From: Echinarachnius parma
Taxonomy: Eukaryota; Echinodermata; Echinoidea; Clypeasteroida; Echinarachniidae
Reading direction: 5' to 3'
Assembly: GCA_037951105.1 (NCBI GenBank)
Contig: JBAMJV010007132.1
Span: 124,001 to 188,000, forward strand
DNA length: 64,000 nucleotides
Every line of letters begins with the position of its first letter. The first letter of the stretch is position 1. The notes under the pieces were generated by a model. That model ran no database searches. It saw only the letters and a list, made by a program, of their open reading frames with translations, and was not told where the DNA came from. A program made the translations under genes and the position numbers. This document shows positions 27,796 through 38,831 of the stretch, one piece after another.

Positions 27796-28936
27796 CTTCG
27801 ACCTGTATTGTTCAAATAAAATTAAAGTATAATATAAAGAAAAACAAACCATTGATACTATTGATATAAAGGAAAACAAACCATTGAACATGGCACCATC
27901 ACTTACTGTGTTCTGTTTGTAACACTGGCCCCCTTTGCGTAATATTCCTAACGCAGAGCGCGTATTGCGCTACCTTTCCATTCATGAGTACGCGCATTAA
28001 CAACTATTGCGCACCCAAATGCCAAACACGCGCAGCAATGTGAATAATTAACATGTATGATTGAATGGGGAAATAAATTACACATACACACACACGGTGT
28101 GCATGTGCCATAGTGCAGTGACCGCTGCAATTTAATTGTCGAATGACGAATTACTGTCACGGCCACTGAAGATCAACGATGCAAATTGTGCCCCATTTTC
28201 GGAAGTTATGCATTCGAATACCGCCATGTTATACATGAAATGCATCTCTAGAATATTCTTTGGAACTTATTGATATTCACGGTAACAATATTCTGTATTT
28301 TTTGTTTAATTACTCTTTAGAAAAGCTGGTCGAGCATCTATCGCAAGCTAAAACAAGACATCCGCTCGCTGAGAGGTTGTTATAACACGCATCTCTACAC
28401 CTGAGCGGGCAAAAAAATCTATGATCTTGCTTTGTTTGTTTTGTTTTTATTTATTTTGTTTGGGGGGAGGGGGGACATAGTACCTTTTTCCGGGGAAAAA
28501 GGTGAACTATGCGTGACGTCACAATACAAAGGGTACTATTCACCGGTACTATTCACCGGGAAACGTCTTTTCTAGTCAAAACTATTCTTTTTCTTGTTGT
28601 GTACACTCCTAATGCAACAATCTTACGAGAAGGGATATAATACATGGTCTACACTGTCCATGGCCCAAACATTTTCAGGAAAGCATCCAATAGTTATGCT
28701 TCAGCATTTCGATTCTGATGACCCTCTCACAGTATCTGTTCAATACTGCCTACTGCAACAGCTGCACAAACAGCGGCATAAATAAAATACATATTGTTCA
28801 TATTTATATTTTAATTTATGTTAGTGAGTCGAACTTGTTTCATCAATGTCACTCTTACGTTGTTCTTTTTGTAGTGAAACAATTAAGAATACACCATCAT
28901 ACCCTCTTTTTAACCGTGCCATGTTCTTCAATACAG
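27796..28936. other. Region upstream of LYRM7 exon 2; exon 1 and promoter expected but not resolved
   Basis: The LYRM7 start exon should lie at or upstream of here. In vertebrates it encodes only a handful of residues, and I could not choose among several short ATG frames. A perfect CRE octamer TGACGTCA occurs at 28513-28520, but its context (tgacgtcacaatacaa) recurs near 50490, so it is probably repeat-borne. A moderately CpG-containing stretch spans 27950-28400. Confidence 0.35.
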
Positions 28937-29009
28937 GTGCTCTCCTTGTACAGGATACTTCACAGGACGGCTCAGAAAACCTTTGAAGGAGACCTGAGAG
29001 CAATTGTAG
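28937..29009 (+). CDS. LYRM7: LYRM7 (MZM1-like) complex III assembly factor, exon 2
   Basis: LYRM7 is a mitochondrial matrix LYR-motif protein that binds the Rieske Fe-S subunit before its insertion into respiratory complex III. This exon begins after ...TTCAATACAG and ends before GTATGT. It encodes VLSLYRILHRTAQKTF and onward to RAIV, containing the LYR tripeptide and the HRT-x-Q-x-x-F pattern of the family. It joins in phase 1 to the exon at 31589. The four visible exons give 103 codons, close to the usual size of about 104 residues minus the short first exon. The same exon layout (short first exon, then a VL... start) is what I recall of vertebrate LYRM7. The initiating exon was not identified. 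Paralogous LYRM proteins fit less well because of the downstream EEFK and TSV-Q-G segments. Confidence 0.88.
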
Positions 29010-29052
29010 GTATGTTTCAGACTTAAAGATACAGTCAGACCTGTGTGTAGCG

Positions 29053-29153
29053 CATGGGCGTAAATCTGTCATTGATACCCATTCATCAGGGGGGATGATC
29101 TATTCATTCATCCCCCCTGATGAATAGGTATTACGTAAGTATTTACGCCCGTG
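29053..29153. mobile_element. hAT-like foldback MITE, 101 bp, in LYRM7 intron 2
   Basis: Ends CATGGGCGTAAAT / ATTTACGCCCGTG and a long inner inverted repeat (ATTCATCAGGGGGGATGA, 29081-29098, against its exact complement at 29108-29125). Flanks GTGTAGCG (29045-29052) and GTGTAGTG (29154-29161) match at 7 of 8, as for an 8-bp target duplication. Confidence 0.7.
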
Positions 29154-29275
29154 GTGTAGTGACCACCGTTATTAACCTGTTCACTTTCGAGTTTCTGAAA
29201 TCCCCATAGACTTTATACACAACCCACCCGGTTCCTGTAGTCAAGGGGTTAAGGGAAACAAGAAAAGTAGCAACT

Positions 29276-31288
29276 GGGCAATTCCAAGCAAACGCCGTGA
29301 CGGTCAGAGGGTGTTTCTCACAATGAAAGTCCAAATAACTCATCAAATCTGAATATCTAGAACCAACTTTTGATATGTATCTGTAACCACTATCCTACCA
29401 ATAATTTACAATAGGCAAGAAAACCAAAATTCCCAATAAATTATTAATTATGAATATCAATATCTGCCGTAACGCCGTGACGGCAAAAAGACATGGGTTT
29501 CTTACATGCTAAGAAACTAAGTAAACTCTGTGAACTACAAGAACATTTTGCACTTTTGTCACATTGATTCTTTGTACTAGACATCAAGCTAGAACATCCA
29601 AATAAAAATGTTGAAAAAATCCAATGCTCATAGTAAATATGATATCATAAATGTATCTATGCACTGTAACGCCGTGACTGTAACGCCGTGACCTTTGAAT
29701 TGTACATGTTATATATATGGGAGATATTGAAGAGATGAATAATATGATATAATTTTAATGTAGTGATCCAGAATCAATAAAGAACTAGATGAATGGGTGA
29801 TATAACCAAGATGCTATTAAATGATCATCCGCATGACACAAATTTGCAGCACAGTGCCCTCTATTGATCAAAAAATCTTTTAGGACATAATTGAAATTCT
29901 TATCTATTTCAGAAGTTAGTTAATGGAACCATCAAATATTAATACCAACATACATACTTAAATGTAACAATGAAATATGAGACCTTTGACATCTGACCTT
30001 TGACCTTGTTTCTCAAAATAACATACAAATGTTTAATTTTTGGTCTGCACAGTGCATATTTGCAAGTGATTTGTTTCATGTAACATGATTTCAGAGTTAG
30101 TAAATGTTTGTTTTTGAATTGGTAATTATCCGAGTGACCTTTGACCTGTGCCCCAAACAGTTTCAGAAAATTGTCTTTTACCTACAGTACTCTTTCTAAC
30201 ATTGATTCTGGAACTTAATTGTGAGAACAAAAAACAACAACAATATTTTGACCTGTTGACCTATGACCTCCCATGACCCCATTCCCTAATCAGGTCATAT
30301 ACTTCACTGGACGCATACCAGTATTATTATCATGTTATCCTTCAAGGATTCTCAAACTATCTTGATAATAATATAATTTTTGCATATTTGTTAGCTATGT
30401 TACCTTTGACCTTTGACCTCATGGACCAAAATCATATCCAATAATCCGTACCTCTAAATACATGGATTGTACAAAGTTTGAACGAAATCCATCCAACGAT
30501 TCTTGAGATATTGCAAAAAAAAGAACACTGATGTACAGATGCACATACAGACAGACGGACATACAACCCATACACATACATGACTCAGGTAACTTTGAGA
30601 TGGAAACATTATCAACTGACCCTATTCATATAATTATAGCATGAGCAATGCCCAAGCATACCTACAAAAAAAATCTTACACTATTTGATTATGTCTACTG
30701 TGTTATGTCAATGGGAATCCAGTAGGTAGCGTCACGGCGTTACACAAAACGTAACGCCGTGACCAAATTGATATTGATTATATTAATAAGTGGTAAAAGA
30801 TAATGCTGCTATTCAGCATGCATATTATAGCCCTATGGGCTAATACAGAGAAAACAAAAAATTATTTCATTCCCATTCATATTTTTCCAGAAATATTAAA
30901 AATATCTGTTTTTAGTGTAACGCCGTGACATATTAATGATTGTAAATGAGACAGTCACTGAAGCGGAACGAAGAGCGAAAATGACGAAATTGATATTTAT
31001 CTGAAAAATTGTAGCAATGATCCTATCAACACTGAAATAAAATTTTATGAAAACTCCTTTTCGCAGTTCTTTTATGCTTAATATTTAATTGAATGTTTTG
31101 TGAAAATAACTGAAAATTAATTTATGCTATATATTAACAATAAAATAATAGTTTACAATTTTTTTTTTTTTAAACAAAATACATTTTTGGAAAGTTCAAT
31201 CTTTTAGCTTTCATTTGATACCAAATTTGTTATGGTACAACGAATTTGAAAAATCAGTGGTTATGTCAATGTTTGCTTGGAATTGCCC
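29276..31288 (+). mobile_element. Non-autonomous DNA transposon with 4-bp TSD, copy 1 (2013 bp)
   Basis: Perfect 18-bp terminal inverted repeats, GGGCAATTCCAAGCAAAC and its complement, flanked by AACT (29272-29275 and 31289-31292). Seven copies of the 11-mer AACGCCGTGAC lie inside, at 29291, 29471, 29668, 29682, 30753 and 30919 on the plus strand and 30731 on the minus strand. The interior also has repeated TGACCTTTGACC segments and a TACAGACAGACGGACATAC stretch. No transposase frame. A second copy lies at 57535. Four-base duplications are known for Sola1/2, Ginger and some Academ elements; I cannot place it further. Confidence 0.88.
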
Positions 31289-31588
31289 AACTGTAGACAC
31301 TAGACAGGTCACATAATCTGAATAGTTTCCTCTAGCGTGAAGAGAATCTAGAGAGTGACTGAGCGAGATGTGATCAAACGAAACTCAGAAATGTAAAAAT
31401 AAATCATAATGGAAATGTAAATAAGTCGTTACTCTAACTAGTAAGATGCTTTTGGGGGGATTTGATGTCCAGAGTTGTTCTCATATCTTTTGTGTCTTTG
31501 GAGCTGTTGATTTTGTATTAGGCTATTAAAAAGGCCTTCTTCAGAGCTATGTTATAAATGATGTTTTTTGTTTAATTTCTCTACCCAG

Positions 31589-31659
31589 CTGCCAGGCAGA
31601 GAATAAGAGAGGAATTTAAGAACAGCAAAGATGTGACAGATTCAGAGGCTCTGCAAAAG
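31589..31659 (+). CDS. LYRM7: LYRM7 exon 3
   Basis: Acceptor CTCTACCCAG, donor AAG|GTGAGC. Completed by one base from the previous exon it encodes AARQRIREEFKNSKDVT and onward to ALQK, the conserved second helix of the LYR fold with the invariant EEFK block. Phase 1 in, phase 0 out. Confidence 0.88.
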
Positions 31660-31766
31660 GTGAGCAGTTCTAATCTAGATTAGCACTGGATCTTTGGCCC
31701 AGCCCGGGACCACCCAAAATTTGCTTTAGGCCACCAAACATCTCTCAATGCTTGATTTCATTTACC

Positions 31767-32180
31767 CCCGGGGGGGGTACTCAGATTATAGTAGGACGGG
31801 GGTGTGCGGCTGAGACCTCCAAACCCATACCCACATCTAAGGGTCCTTTTGCGAAAAGGGGACCCATGTCTAAGGATTTTTTTTCGCCTGCGGCGCATGT
31901 TTTGGGCGTATTTCCCGCTGCGGGGCATGTGTTTTCGCGTATTTCCCGCAAATTTTGTGGTTTTAAGTTAGCGAGCGTAGCGAGCTTGAAAATTTTTGCT
32001 ATTTCACATCGGCAAACCCCAAAATCCCGTATAAAAAAGGGGAAATTTGAAAAAGGGGACCCATGTCTAAGGATTTTTTTGATGAAAAGGGGACCCATGT
32101 CTAAGGACCTTTCTTGAAAAAGTCACCCTTCCGAGCGGCACATCCCCGTATACCCAATATACGTGAGTACCCCCCCCGGG
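31767..32180. mobile_element. MITE with 8-bp TSD and CCCGGGGGGGG ends, in LYRM7 intron 3
   Basis: Terminal inverted repeats CCCGGGGGGGGTACTCA (31767-31783) and its exact complement ending at 32180, flanked by perfect 8-bp duplications CATTTACC at 31759-31766 and 32181-32188. Inside, GGGGACCCATGTCTAAGGA is repeated about three times and a GCGAGC-rich near-palindrome sits near 31970-31986. The overlapping 105- and 121-codon frames are by-products of these repeats. An 8-bp duplication occurs in hAT and P superfamilies. Confidence 0.85.
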
Positions 32181-32339
32181 CATTTACCCTAATGGGAGAC
32201 AAAATATGACAGACTTGTTAATGTTTCTTTATTTCTGAGGGCCACCAAATTCAGGTTTTGGGCCACTAAATTGCTGGGCAACAAGGGAATGAAGTTAGTT
32301 TCAATAATTTATGTTTTAATGATGATTTTGATTCAAAAG

Positions 32340-32792
32340 CTCAGATGTTATAACGAGGTACATGTACCTGATATAGCAGGGTAATTTCACTGGTCCAGGT
32401 TCTATGTATTTTATTATTTTTAAGCCTTGATAATATAATAATAATAATAGCGCAGGGTTTCTAAGCGCAAATTATTATTATTACCTATAGATGGTCATCA
32501 GGTACAGTTCAAAGCTAAACAATGCTATTGCATACATTCTCATCTCCCTGGGGAGCATACTAGCCATATGCTGCCAATGGTGAGATGGTAATTGACACCT
32601 GACCATGGTATCCATTTTACACATGGGTAGAGAGCAGCAATAGTTGATTAATTGTCTTCCTAAAGGACAAACAGAGTGGGCTGGGTTAGAACTCGGGATC
32701 TCACGATCGGAAAGTGCACGCTCTACCAATCTTGCCACACAAAAGTCCACATAATGGGCCCAAGGTTCTTGTTATAACGAGGTTTTACTGTA
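32340..32792 (-). mobile_element. Mariner-type MITE interrupted by a SINE
   Basis: Read on the minus strand, TACAGTAAAACCTCGTTATA starts at 32792 and continues as CAAGAACCTTGGGCCC. After the SINE it resumes as GGACCAGTGAAATTACC and CTGCTATATCAGG, colinear with the intact copies at 49856 and 52694. It shows an older element split by a later retroposon. Confidence 0.65.
32430..32748 (-). mobile_element. tRNA-derived SINE
   Basis: Minus-strand head TGGCAAGATTGGTAGAGCG resembles a Pol III A box, and GAGTTCTAACCC about 30 bases on resembles a degenerate B box (GGTTCGANNCC). The body contains AAAATGGATACCATGG. It ends in AATAATAATAATTTGCGC and further ATT triplets, a common SINE tail form. The source tRNA cannot be named. 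The ORF of 89 codons on this strand is incidental. Confidence 0.7.
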
Positions 32793-32865
32793 TTTGCAGA
32801 ATAATTGTAGCTGGTCAATAGAGTTGTCACTTATTTCATGTTTTATGCATCTCTTCTGTTACTAG

Positions 32866-32956
32866 TTGTTCAAAACTGGTCAGGATGTGAAGCTTCTCCT
32901 CAAGACATCCGTTGCACAAGGTGTCAAAAAAGATGAGGGGCCAGAGGGGGTGTATT
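32866..32956 (+). CDS. LYRM7: LYRM7 exon 4
   Basis: Acceptor CTGTTACTAG, donor TATT|GTAAGT. It encodes LFKTGQDVKLLLKTSVAQG and onward to EGVY. This is the most diagnostic LYRM7 segment: the G-x-DV-x-LLL-x-TSV-x-QG pattern matches the vertebrate protein. It leaves one T to be completed by the next exon (TCC, Ser). Confidence 0.9.
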
Positions 32957-33063
32957 GTAAGTATCATACTAAAAACGTTTTTCAAGGGCAGATTGAATTA
33001 ATATTTGAAGTAGGAAGGATCATGTTATTGGGAGTCATTGAGAGTGAGAAGGGCATTAACTAA

Positions 33064-33423
33064 AGGGATCTAGTAACGTTGTTGGCATGTGCAGAAAGTG
33101 ATGAAAGGTTGGTGTATAATGTGTAGTTTTGTGATATGATGTCCTACATGAGTATTGTGTGAACATTTAACACGTTAAATGGATGTTATATGGCCGAGTA
33201 ATGAACGAAAAATGCAAAGTGATATTTGCTACCTCATTGCACTGACTTTGTACACAGTTAGACTATCCAGTGGATAGTTAAACATCCAAATACTTCAATC
33301 ATAAATATCTTTCTAACAAAAGGGGGAAAAAAAACCTGTTCCATGCTTCTATTGGTAATACAACAAGGTATGAGAGAACCACTAATGCAGTTTTGTGCAT
33401 TTGGACAATGTTACTAGATCCCT
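33064..33423. mobile_element. TTAA-type MITE (family 2), in LYRM7 intron 4
   Basis: Ends AGGGATCTAGTAACGTTG and the complement of AGGGATCTAGTAACATTG (17 of 18 match). TTAA follows the right end (33424-33427); the left site reads CTAA. The interior (sites such as TGCAAAGTGATATTTG and TTTGTACACAG) recurs in the 52261 copy and partly at 63055-63190. Confidence 0.75.
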
Positions 33424-33942
33424 TTAAGTCGGTTTCTGGCCAAATAAGAGTTTGCATACCATCTTGCATGATGTAGACTTCTCTATGTCATGCTTTATTT
33501 TCATGTAATAGTTATTTATAATTTAGGAAATATTTATCACAAAGAAGAGAGAGCTAAATTTGATTTCTACAAGGCCCCCAAGGCCCAAACTGTAAACATG
33601 CATGATTATCACTGAAGTATAAAAAGTGACTTAGTGTCCTTCTCCTTTTACACCAATGATATTTTGCAACTGACAAAGAAATATTATTTTGCCACTATTT
33701 GACAAGATGCCATCATAGCCTGGAGGAAAAAGCTTTGTTGATGGAATCTCTAAACCTGCTTGGGTTTAGTCAATTTTGTTTTTAATGATGTCAAAGAAGA
33801 CAGGAGAAATCATCTCCCTTTTTTTTTCATTTTCTTTTTTTACAAAAAAGGAGAAGATTTAAGAAGAGACCAGCAAATGTTATCCAACTTAGAGACAGTA
33901 GAAACTGGCCATCAGATGAACTAAAAATATGTATTTTGGCCA
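33424..33942. other. Intronic sequence of LYRM7, nothing recognised
   Basis: Single-copy-looking intron DNA between two TTAA-type elements. No exon-like or repeat-like signal. Confidence 0.4.
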
Positions 33943-33946
33943 TTAA

Positions 33947-35642
33947 CCCTAATCCCACTGGGGGGTGGGGGGGGGGGCATTTTGGCCCCCCCGTCGTTTT
34001 TTTTCGACGTGCATCTAGACCGATTGGAATTTCACGTTCAAACTTCATGACTTTTTTCTCTCAAGTCTCCCGCACGTTTTGATATATAATTCATCCCGGT
34101 CGGACATGTAGAACTGATTTTAGAGGTCGATAATTGCTCGACCGTCACAAAAAAATGCAATTTTTGTAAAGTTTCTATCCGATGCCATGTAAACTCCAAA
34201 TCTGTTATAATTGTTACGTTGAATTATAATTTGGATTATTTCTTTGTTATTAGTTTAATTCATACATTTCAGAGATAAATTCTTCTAAAAAAAAAACTAA
34301 AACCAGAACGTCAATGACGTAGCGCTCATCCGCCATCTCGCAACATCAAATTTCCCAAATTTCATGTGGTACACTTTTCAACTGGTCAAAAAATAAAAAT
34401 GTGATGCCCTGGAAGGGACATAAAAATTAATTTAAAAAAAATTAGAGTGAAAAAAATATAAATTTGACGCCCCAGAAGGGACATGGGAACAAAAAAAAAA
34501 TTAAAAAAATAAAAAAAAATAAAAATAATAATAATAAATAAATTTTAAAAAAATAAAAATAAAAAATAATAATAATAATAATAAATAAATAAATAAATAA
34601 ATAATAAAAATAAATAAATAAATGAATAAATAAATACAAAATTACCATAATTAATTAATGGAGAAAAATTTCAACATTCTGTGTAGAAGTTTAGTGTACC
34701 AAAGTTAGCTCTACCAGATAAAACAAACCAAATCAAAATCGGTCGAGAAATGAAGGAGAAGAAGCATTTTTTGTGATTTTTGGAATAAATTTGCATAAAT
34801 TACCATAATTAATTAATGGAGAAAAATTTCAAAATTCTGTGTAGAAGTTTAGTGTACCAAAGTTAGCTCTACCAGATAAAGCAAACCAAATCAAAATCGG
34901 TCAAGAAATGAAGGAGAAGAAGAATTTTTTTTGATTTCGAATAAATTTGCATAAATTAGCATATATAATGAATTTCACGATTCTGTGTAGAAGTTTTAAA
35001 TCCCCCTCCTAGCCCTATCTTATGAAACAATCAGAATCAAAATCGGTTGAAAAATAACGAAGAAGAAGCATTTTGAAAATTGTGGACGGACGGACGGACG
35101 GACGGAAGGACGGAAGGACGGACGGACGGACGGACGGACGACGGACGCCACGCCATGGCATAAGCTCATCGGGCCCTTCGGGCCGGATGAGCTAAAAAGC
35201 AATAAAAACAATAAAATACATAAGAATGAAAACAATGAGGGTAAATCCGGGAATGCTAATTTGCATATTTATGCAAATTAGTGATATATTTTATTACCAT
35301 AAAAAACATGGATATGATGAATTACATCATTTGAAAGTATTTTTACCTGAAAACCTGAAGAAATCCTGTAATTTCTCTTGATTTTAGATGAAAATCACAA
35401 TTTTCCCCCAAATTCGTCAAAAATACGCATATTCAAAATTTTAATTAATTATTAAAAAAACAATAATGGTCCAATTTTTTTTTTTCTTCAAATTATTATT
35501 CTACTAGACTAGTTTTACGTATGTGCCAATTTTCGAGTCAATCGGTCCATTCGTTGCCGAGATTTGAGGGGGGGGGGGCCAAAATGCCCCCCCCCCCCCC
35601 CCAGTGGACTCAAGTGATCAAAATAACCCAGTGGGATTAGGG
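33947..35642. mobile_element. piggyBac-like TTAA element, 1696 bp
   Basis: Perfect 16-bp terminal inverted repeats CCCTAATCCCACTGGG (33947-33962) and complement (35627-35642), flanked by TTAA at 33943-33946 and 35643-35646. CCCT ends with TTAA target sites are the piggyBac pattern. G/C homopolymer blocks around ATTTTGGCC mirror each other just inside the ends. The interior has A/T low complexity (34430-34640), a roughly 158-bp block tandemly repeated from 34639, 34797 and about 34950, and a (GGAC)n tract at 35087-35150. No transposase. Confidence 0.85.
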
Positions 35643-35646
35643 TTAA

Positions 35647-35921
35647 AGGGACTGTCCGCCTTTTACGCATGTCCAGTAGGGGTCACACACAGCCCTGGAA
35701 TGCGCCGGCTGCTATCGTGAGCGAAATTTTGCATGGGTGAATACTCAAAATGGAATATAAACGATGTGTCGTCGGTTTTATTATGTTTAGGTCTATAACT
35801 CCACGAAAAAGAGATTTCAAGCCCTAATTTGTTCAGGCAAGCTGTTAAATGACATTTTCTTTTATATAAGACATAACATCCCAACTTTTAAAATTTGGCT
35901 TGCAAAAGGCGGACACTCCCT
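35647..35921. mobile_element. TTAA-type MITE (family 3), 275 bp, sharing a TTAA with its neighbour
   Basis: Ends AGGGACTGTCCGCCTTTT and AAAAGGCGGACACTCCCT (imperfect inverted repeats), flanked by TTAA at 35643-35646 and 35922-35925. The left TTAA is also the right target site of the element at 33947-35642. Confidence 0.75.
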
Positions 35922-36235
35922 TTAATAGAACAACCAACAATGAAAATCAAACAAATATCTAATAATGAGACCAAACAAAAAAATATGTTCTTTTTTAGAA
36001 TCTTTACAGATGTGTATTTTTTTTTTTTTTTTAATTAATATTGATGTAACACACAGAATAGATATATGCTTTTTTCTGTGCTCTTTGATATTCATGGAAG
36101 GCAACAATACAAACATATTGTACATGTGTAATCATTATCTAATTTTATATAATTTGTTATGATAGCTTGTGAAGTCATAAACAAAAAGTGTAGTTATATA
36201 TCTAAAGTACCCACTTACTACCTTTCTCGTTACAG

Positions 36236-36312
36236 CCTTGCGGATTCATGAGCACCTACTTAGAGAAGATAATGCTCCTCTTCCATCGCCTAGCAACAAG
36301 GATAAAAGGTGA
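36236..36312 (+). CDS. LYRM7: LYRM7 exon 5, with stop codon
   Basis: Acceptor CTCGTTACAG. Completed by the T of exon 4 it reads SLRIHEHLLREDNAPLP and ends SPSNKDKR before TGA (36310-36312). The C-terminal tail is the least conserved part of the family; the length fits. About 3.3 kb of intron with three transposons separates it from exon 4. Confidence 0.8.
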
Positions 36313-37075
36313 TAGATAACGAACCGATGGGAATTTCTGCCAAGCACACTCTTGAGGTACTTTGGACAAAGAGATGTGTCACGCTAGGTTCTTTGGACAA
36401 GATGAGATCTACAAGTGTGTAATTAGTCATTCGTTTGTCATGGTACGGAGAAAAGATGTATTGGAGGGTAGAGAAGAAATCTGTGATGTTTTACTTTGAT
36501 ACAATATACTTCAGGATGGGAGGAATATACTTTACTTCGCAGAATTGCTTCAAAGCTCTTTGGACAAGATATGATTTTATGCATGTCACACATGTGTATA
36601 ATTAACCTTTCACTGGTCATGGTACGAGACTTTTTAAGACATGAGAAAAGATATTGGAAGGGAGAGAAGAAATATGTGATGTTTTACTTTGATAGAAGAT
36701 GATTCAGTATGGGAGAAATGTACTTTACTTCACAGAAATGCCTCAAAGTTGTTCAAAGTAAAAAGATTGAGGAGATAATGAAATTGTCTTACCTGGTGAT
36801 AAATATGGCTAATAATGTACAGCATTTTCCATTATAGTCGTATATAGACATATTTCATGGGCTTAACTCTGTACGGGCAAACAGATTTTAAAACTTACTG
36901 AGTGACAAATATTCCATTCTTTTGCCTTTTGGGCATTTTAGGGGATAAATAGCCCTTAGCCCCAGTGTGCTGCCTTTCACTGGCAGGGGACAAGTCATGT
37001 TCAGCCACTATCTGATGGATAATTTGAATTTCTGATAATAAAATCATACATTTTCTCTCCATCTTTGGCAATAAA
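36313..37075 (+). other. Probable LYRM7 3' UTR with an internal duplication
   Basis: AATAAA signals occur at 37037-37042 and 37070-37075. Two diverged tandem copies of a block of about 180 bp (from about 36380 and 36558) share TCTTTGGACAAGAT, GTCATGGTACG, GATGTTTTACTTTGATA and other segments. Small open frames on both strands here are not supported as genes. Confidence 0.5.
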
Positions 37076-37941
37076 AATATTCATTTTACAATTCTGCACG
37101 TAGATATTTTATGTTAAATTATGTACTATGTACACTATATTTACATAGATTTAATAACATACTGGAAGTAATCACGTGTAGTATAAACTCTGGCTGGTGC
37201 GCACTCTATAAGCGATAGCTAAAATTAACAAATATACATTGTGTTTCAAAGTACAATGAATAACACTTGTAATTCACTGAAACAAAGTTATTATTTGATA
37301 TGAAAATTTGTGCTATTTGTAACGTGTACAATTCAATGATTTGAGATGTCATTAAATAATTAAAATTTGTTTAGCCTATGAAGAAGATTCTGCTAGGATC
37401 GAAAATGTAGGCCCTATATTGACTCGAGAATTAAAATTATGACATTTGATTTTATTTTACATTAGCTGGTTGTTACCTCTCAATTGTTCTAAATATATTG
37501 TATTTTTATTACAATATTAACTTAATTTGAAAGGGATCCATTAACTTGATATTTTTACCCAAAAGTGATATTTGAGACTTCAATTTTATACCAATATCAT
37601 TGGAACTGAATGGAACATACTTGAGAATGATACTATAAGATTTTCATAGAAAAGAAATAATGTTTTCCTAGTGAAAAAAAAGAGTAAATCAATGTCTGAT
37701 TTTATCCCGATTGTTCGCATGAAGTATCCAAATTTGGATACTATGGAGGATTTAGGGTGGTATTCTAAAATGTGTCCTAAGTCAGAATTTCTTCCTATTA
37801 AAGTCATGATTTTGTCCTAAGTGGTATTCCAATATCCTTCCTAAATTTCTTCCTAAGTCACTTCCTAACTTTAGGCAAGAACTTAGGAAAATATGCAAAT
37901 TTATGTAAATTAGCGACTTAGGAAGAATTCTAAAATGCACT

Positions 37942-38123
37942 TGTTGTAGTATTGCATTTATACGAAAACTACTTTGTTCACACGCGAAGCTACATTGTTA
38001 TGCGCGCGAGTGCTTTGTCTAATAAAGCTACCATCTTGGCACAATGCATTCAGACACTCGTCTCTAGCTTTACTTATATGATATCAACGTTTCTATTAAG
38101 AGGTATCATCAGATACTTCAACA
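37942..38123 (+). repeat. 5' LTR
   Basis: TG...CA ends with a short TGTTG/CAACA inverted terminal repeat. An AATAAA within TCTAATAAAGC is a likely R-region polyadenylation signal. Confidence 0.93.
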
Positions 38124-38134
38124 TGGTGGCAGCG
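38124..38134 (+). promoter_or_regulatory. Putative primer-binding site
   Basis: TGGTGGCAGCG abuts the 5' LTR. TGG pairs with a tRNA CCA end. The tRNA was not identified. Confidence 0.6.
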
Positions 38135-38831
38135 TAAACGCATGGACGCCGCTAGACTGTTCTTATTGGGAATAGTTACTTAAATGGACTACAACTTGGG
38201 ATTTATTTGTTGGTTTCGTCACAGTGCAAGAGTGGACTTTACGTTTACATACACACTACGTTACGTTCGCGATATATATAGCACGCCGGACTTGTGCCTA
38301 GATATGTTACGCCGTAGCGCCTATAACAGCACGCAACCAGTACGTGCGTACAATATGGCCGGACATACGCGCATGAATATGGCGTCGGTAAGGGAGTGAC
38401 TGAGCGTCGCGCGCTAGAGCTAGGTTGGCTAGCCCGCAGGAGTAATGACGGTCGTTATATAACGTGCGGCTACGGGACAGTTGGATTCTCGACTTGGACA
38501 ACATGGCGGCCAGCAAGCCGGAACTGTACTTGTGTGCCGTACATGCATGTTTAATAAACTTAAACCGTTTTGTCGACTCAATTGCAGATGGAATTTTCTT
38601 ATCGCAGTGACAGTGCAGATAGGCCTTGTGTTGGGAACGTATCATCGGATTGGGTTACGCTCCCGTTTCGGACGCCTTGCTGGTGAGTGAACCCATGCAA
38701 TCTTGCAGAGATTTCTCTTGTGCAGTGAATTGTTGTTTATGCCAGGGATTATGCTCTTGTTTTGTGTACGCTTTGCGGAAGAGCGAATCCAAGTGCACTT
38801 TGGGAATTTGGTGCCTCGCGTTTGACTTTGA

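Noticed and set aside
28594-28785. 63-codon frame upstream of LYRM7 exon 2 as its first exon
   Set aside because: Does not join in frame with the VLSLYR exon through a GT donor and shows no similarity to LYRM7.
31752-32117. 121- and 105-codon overlapping frames
   Set aside because: They lie within the 8-bp-TSD MITE and reflect its repeated GGGGACCCATGTC block.
34442-34648. Hydrophobic 68-codon frame (Phe/Leu/Ile/Tyr)
   Set aside because: Translation of an A/T low-complexity tract inside the piggyBac-like element.
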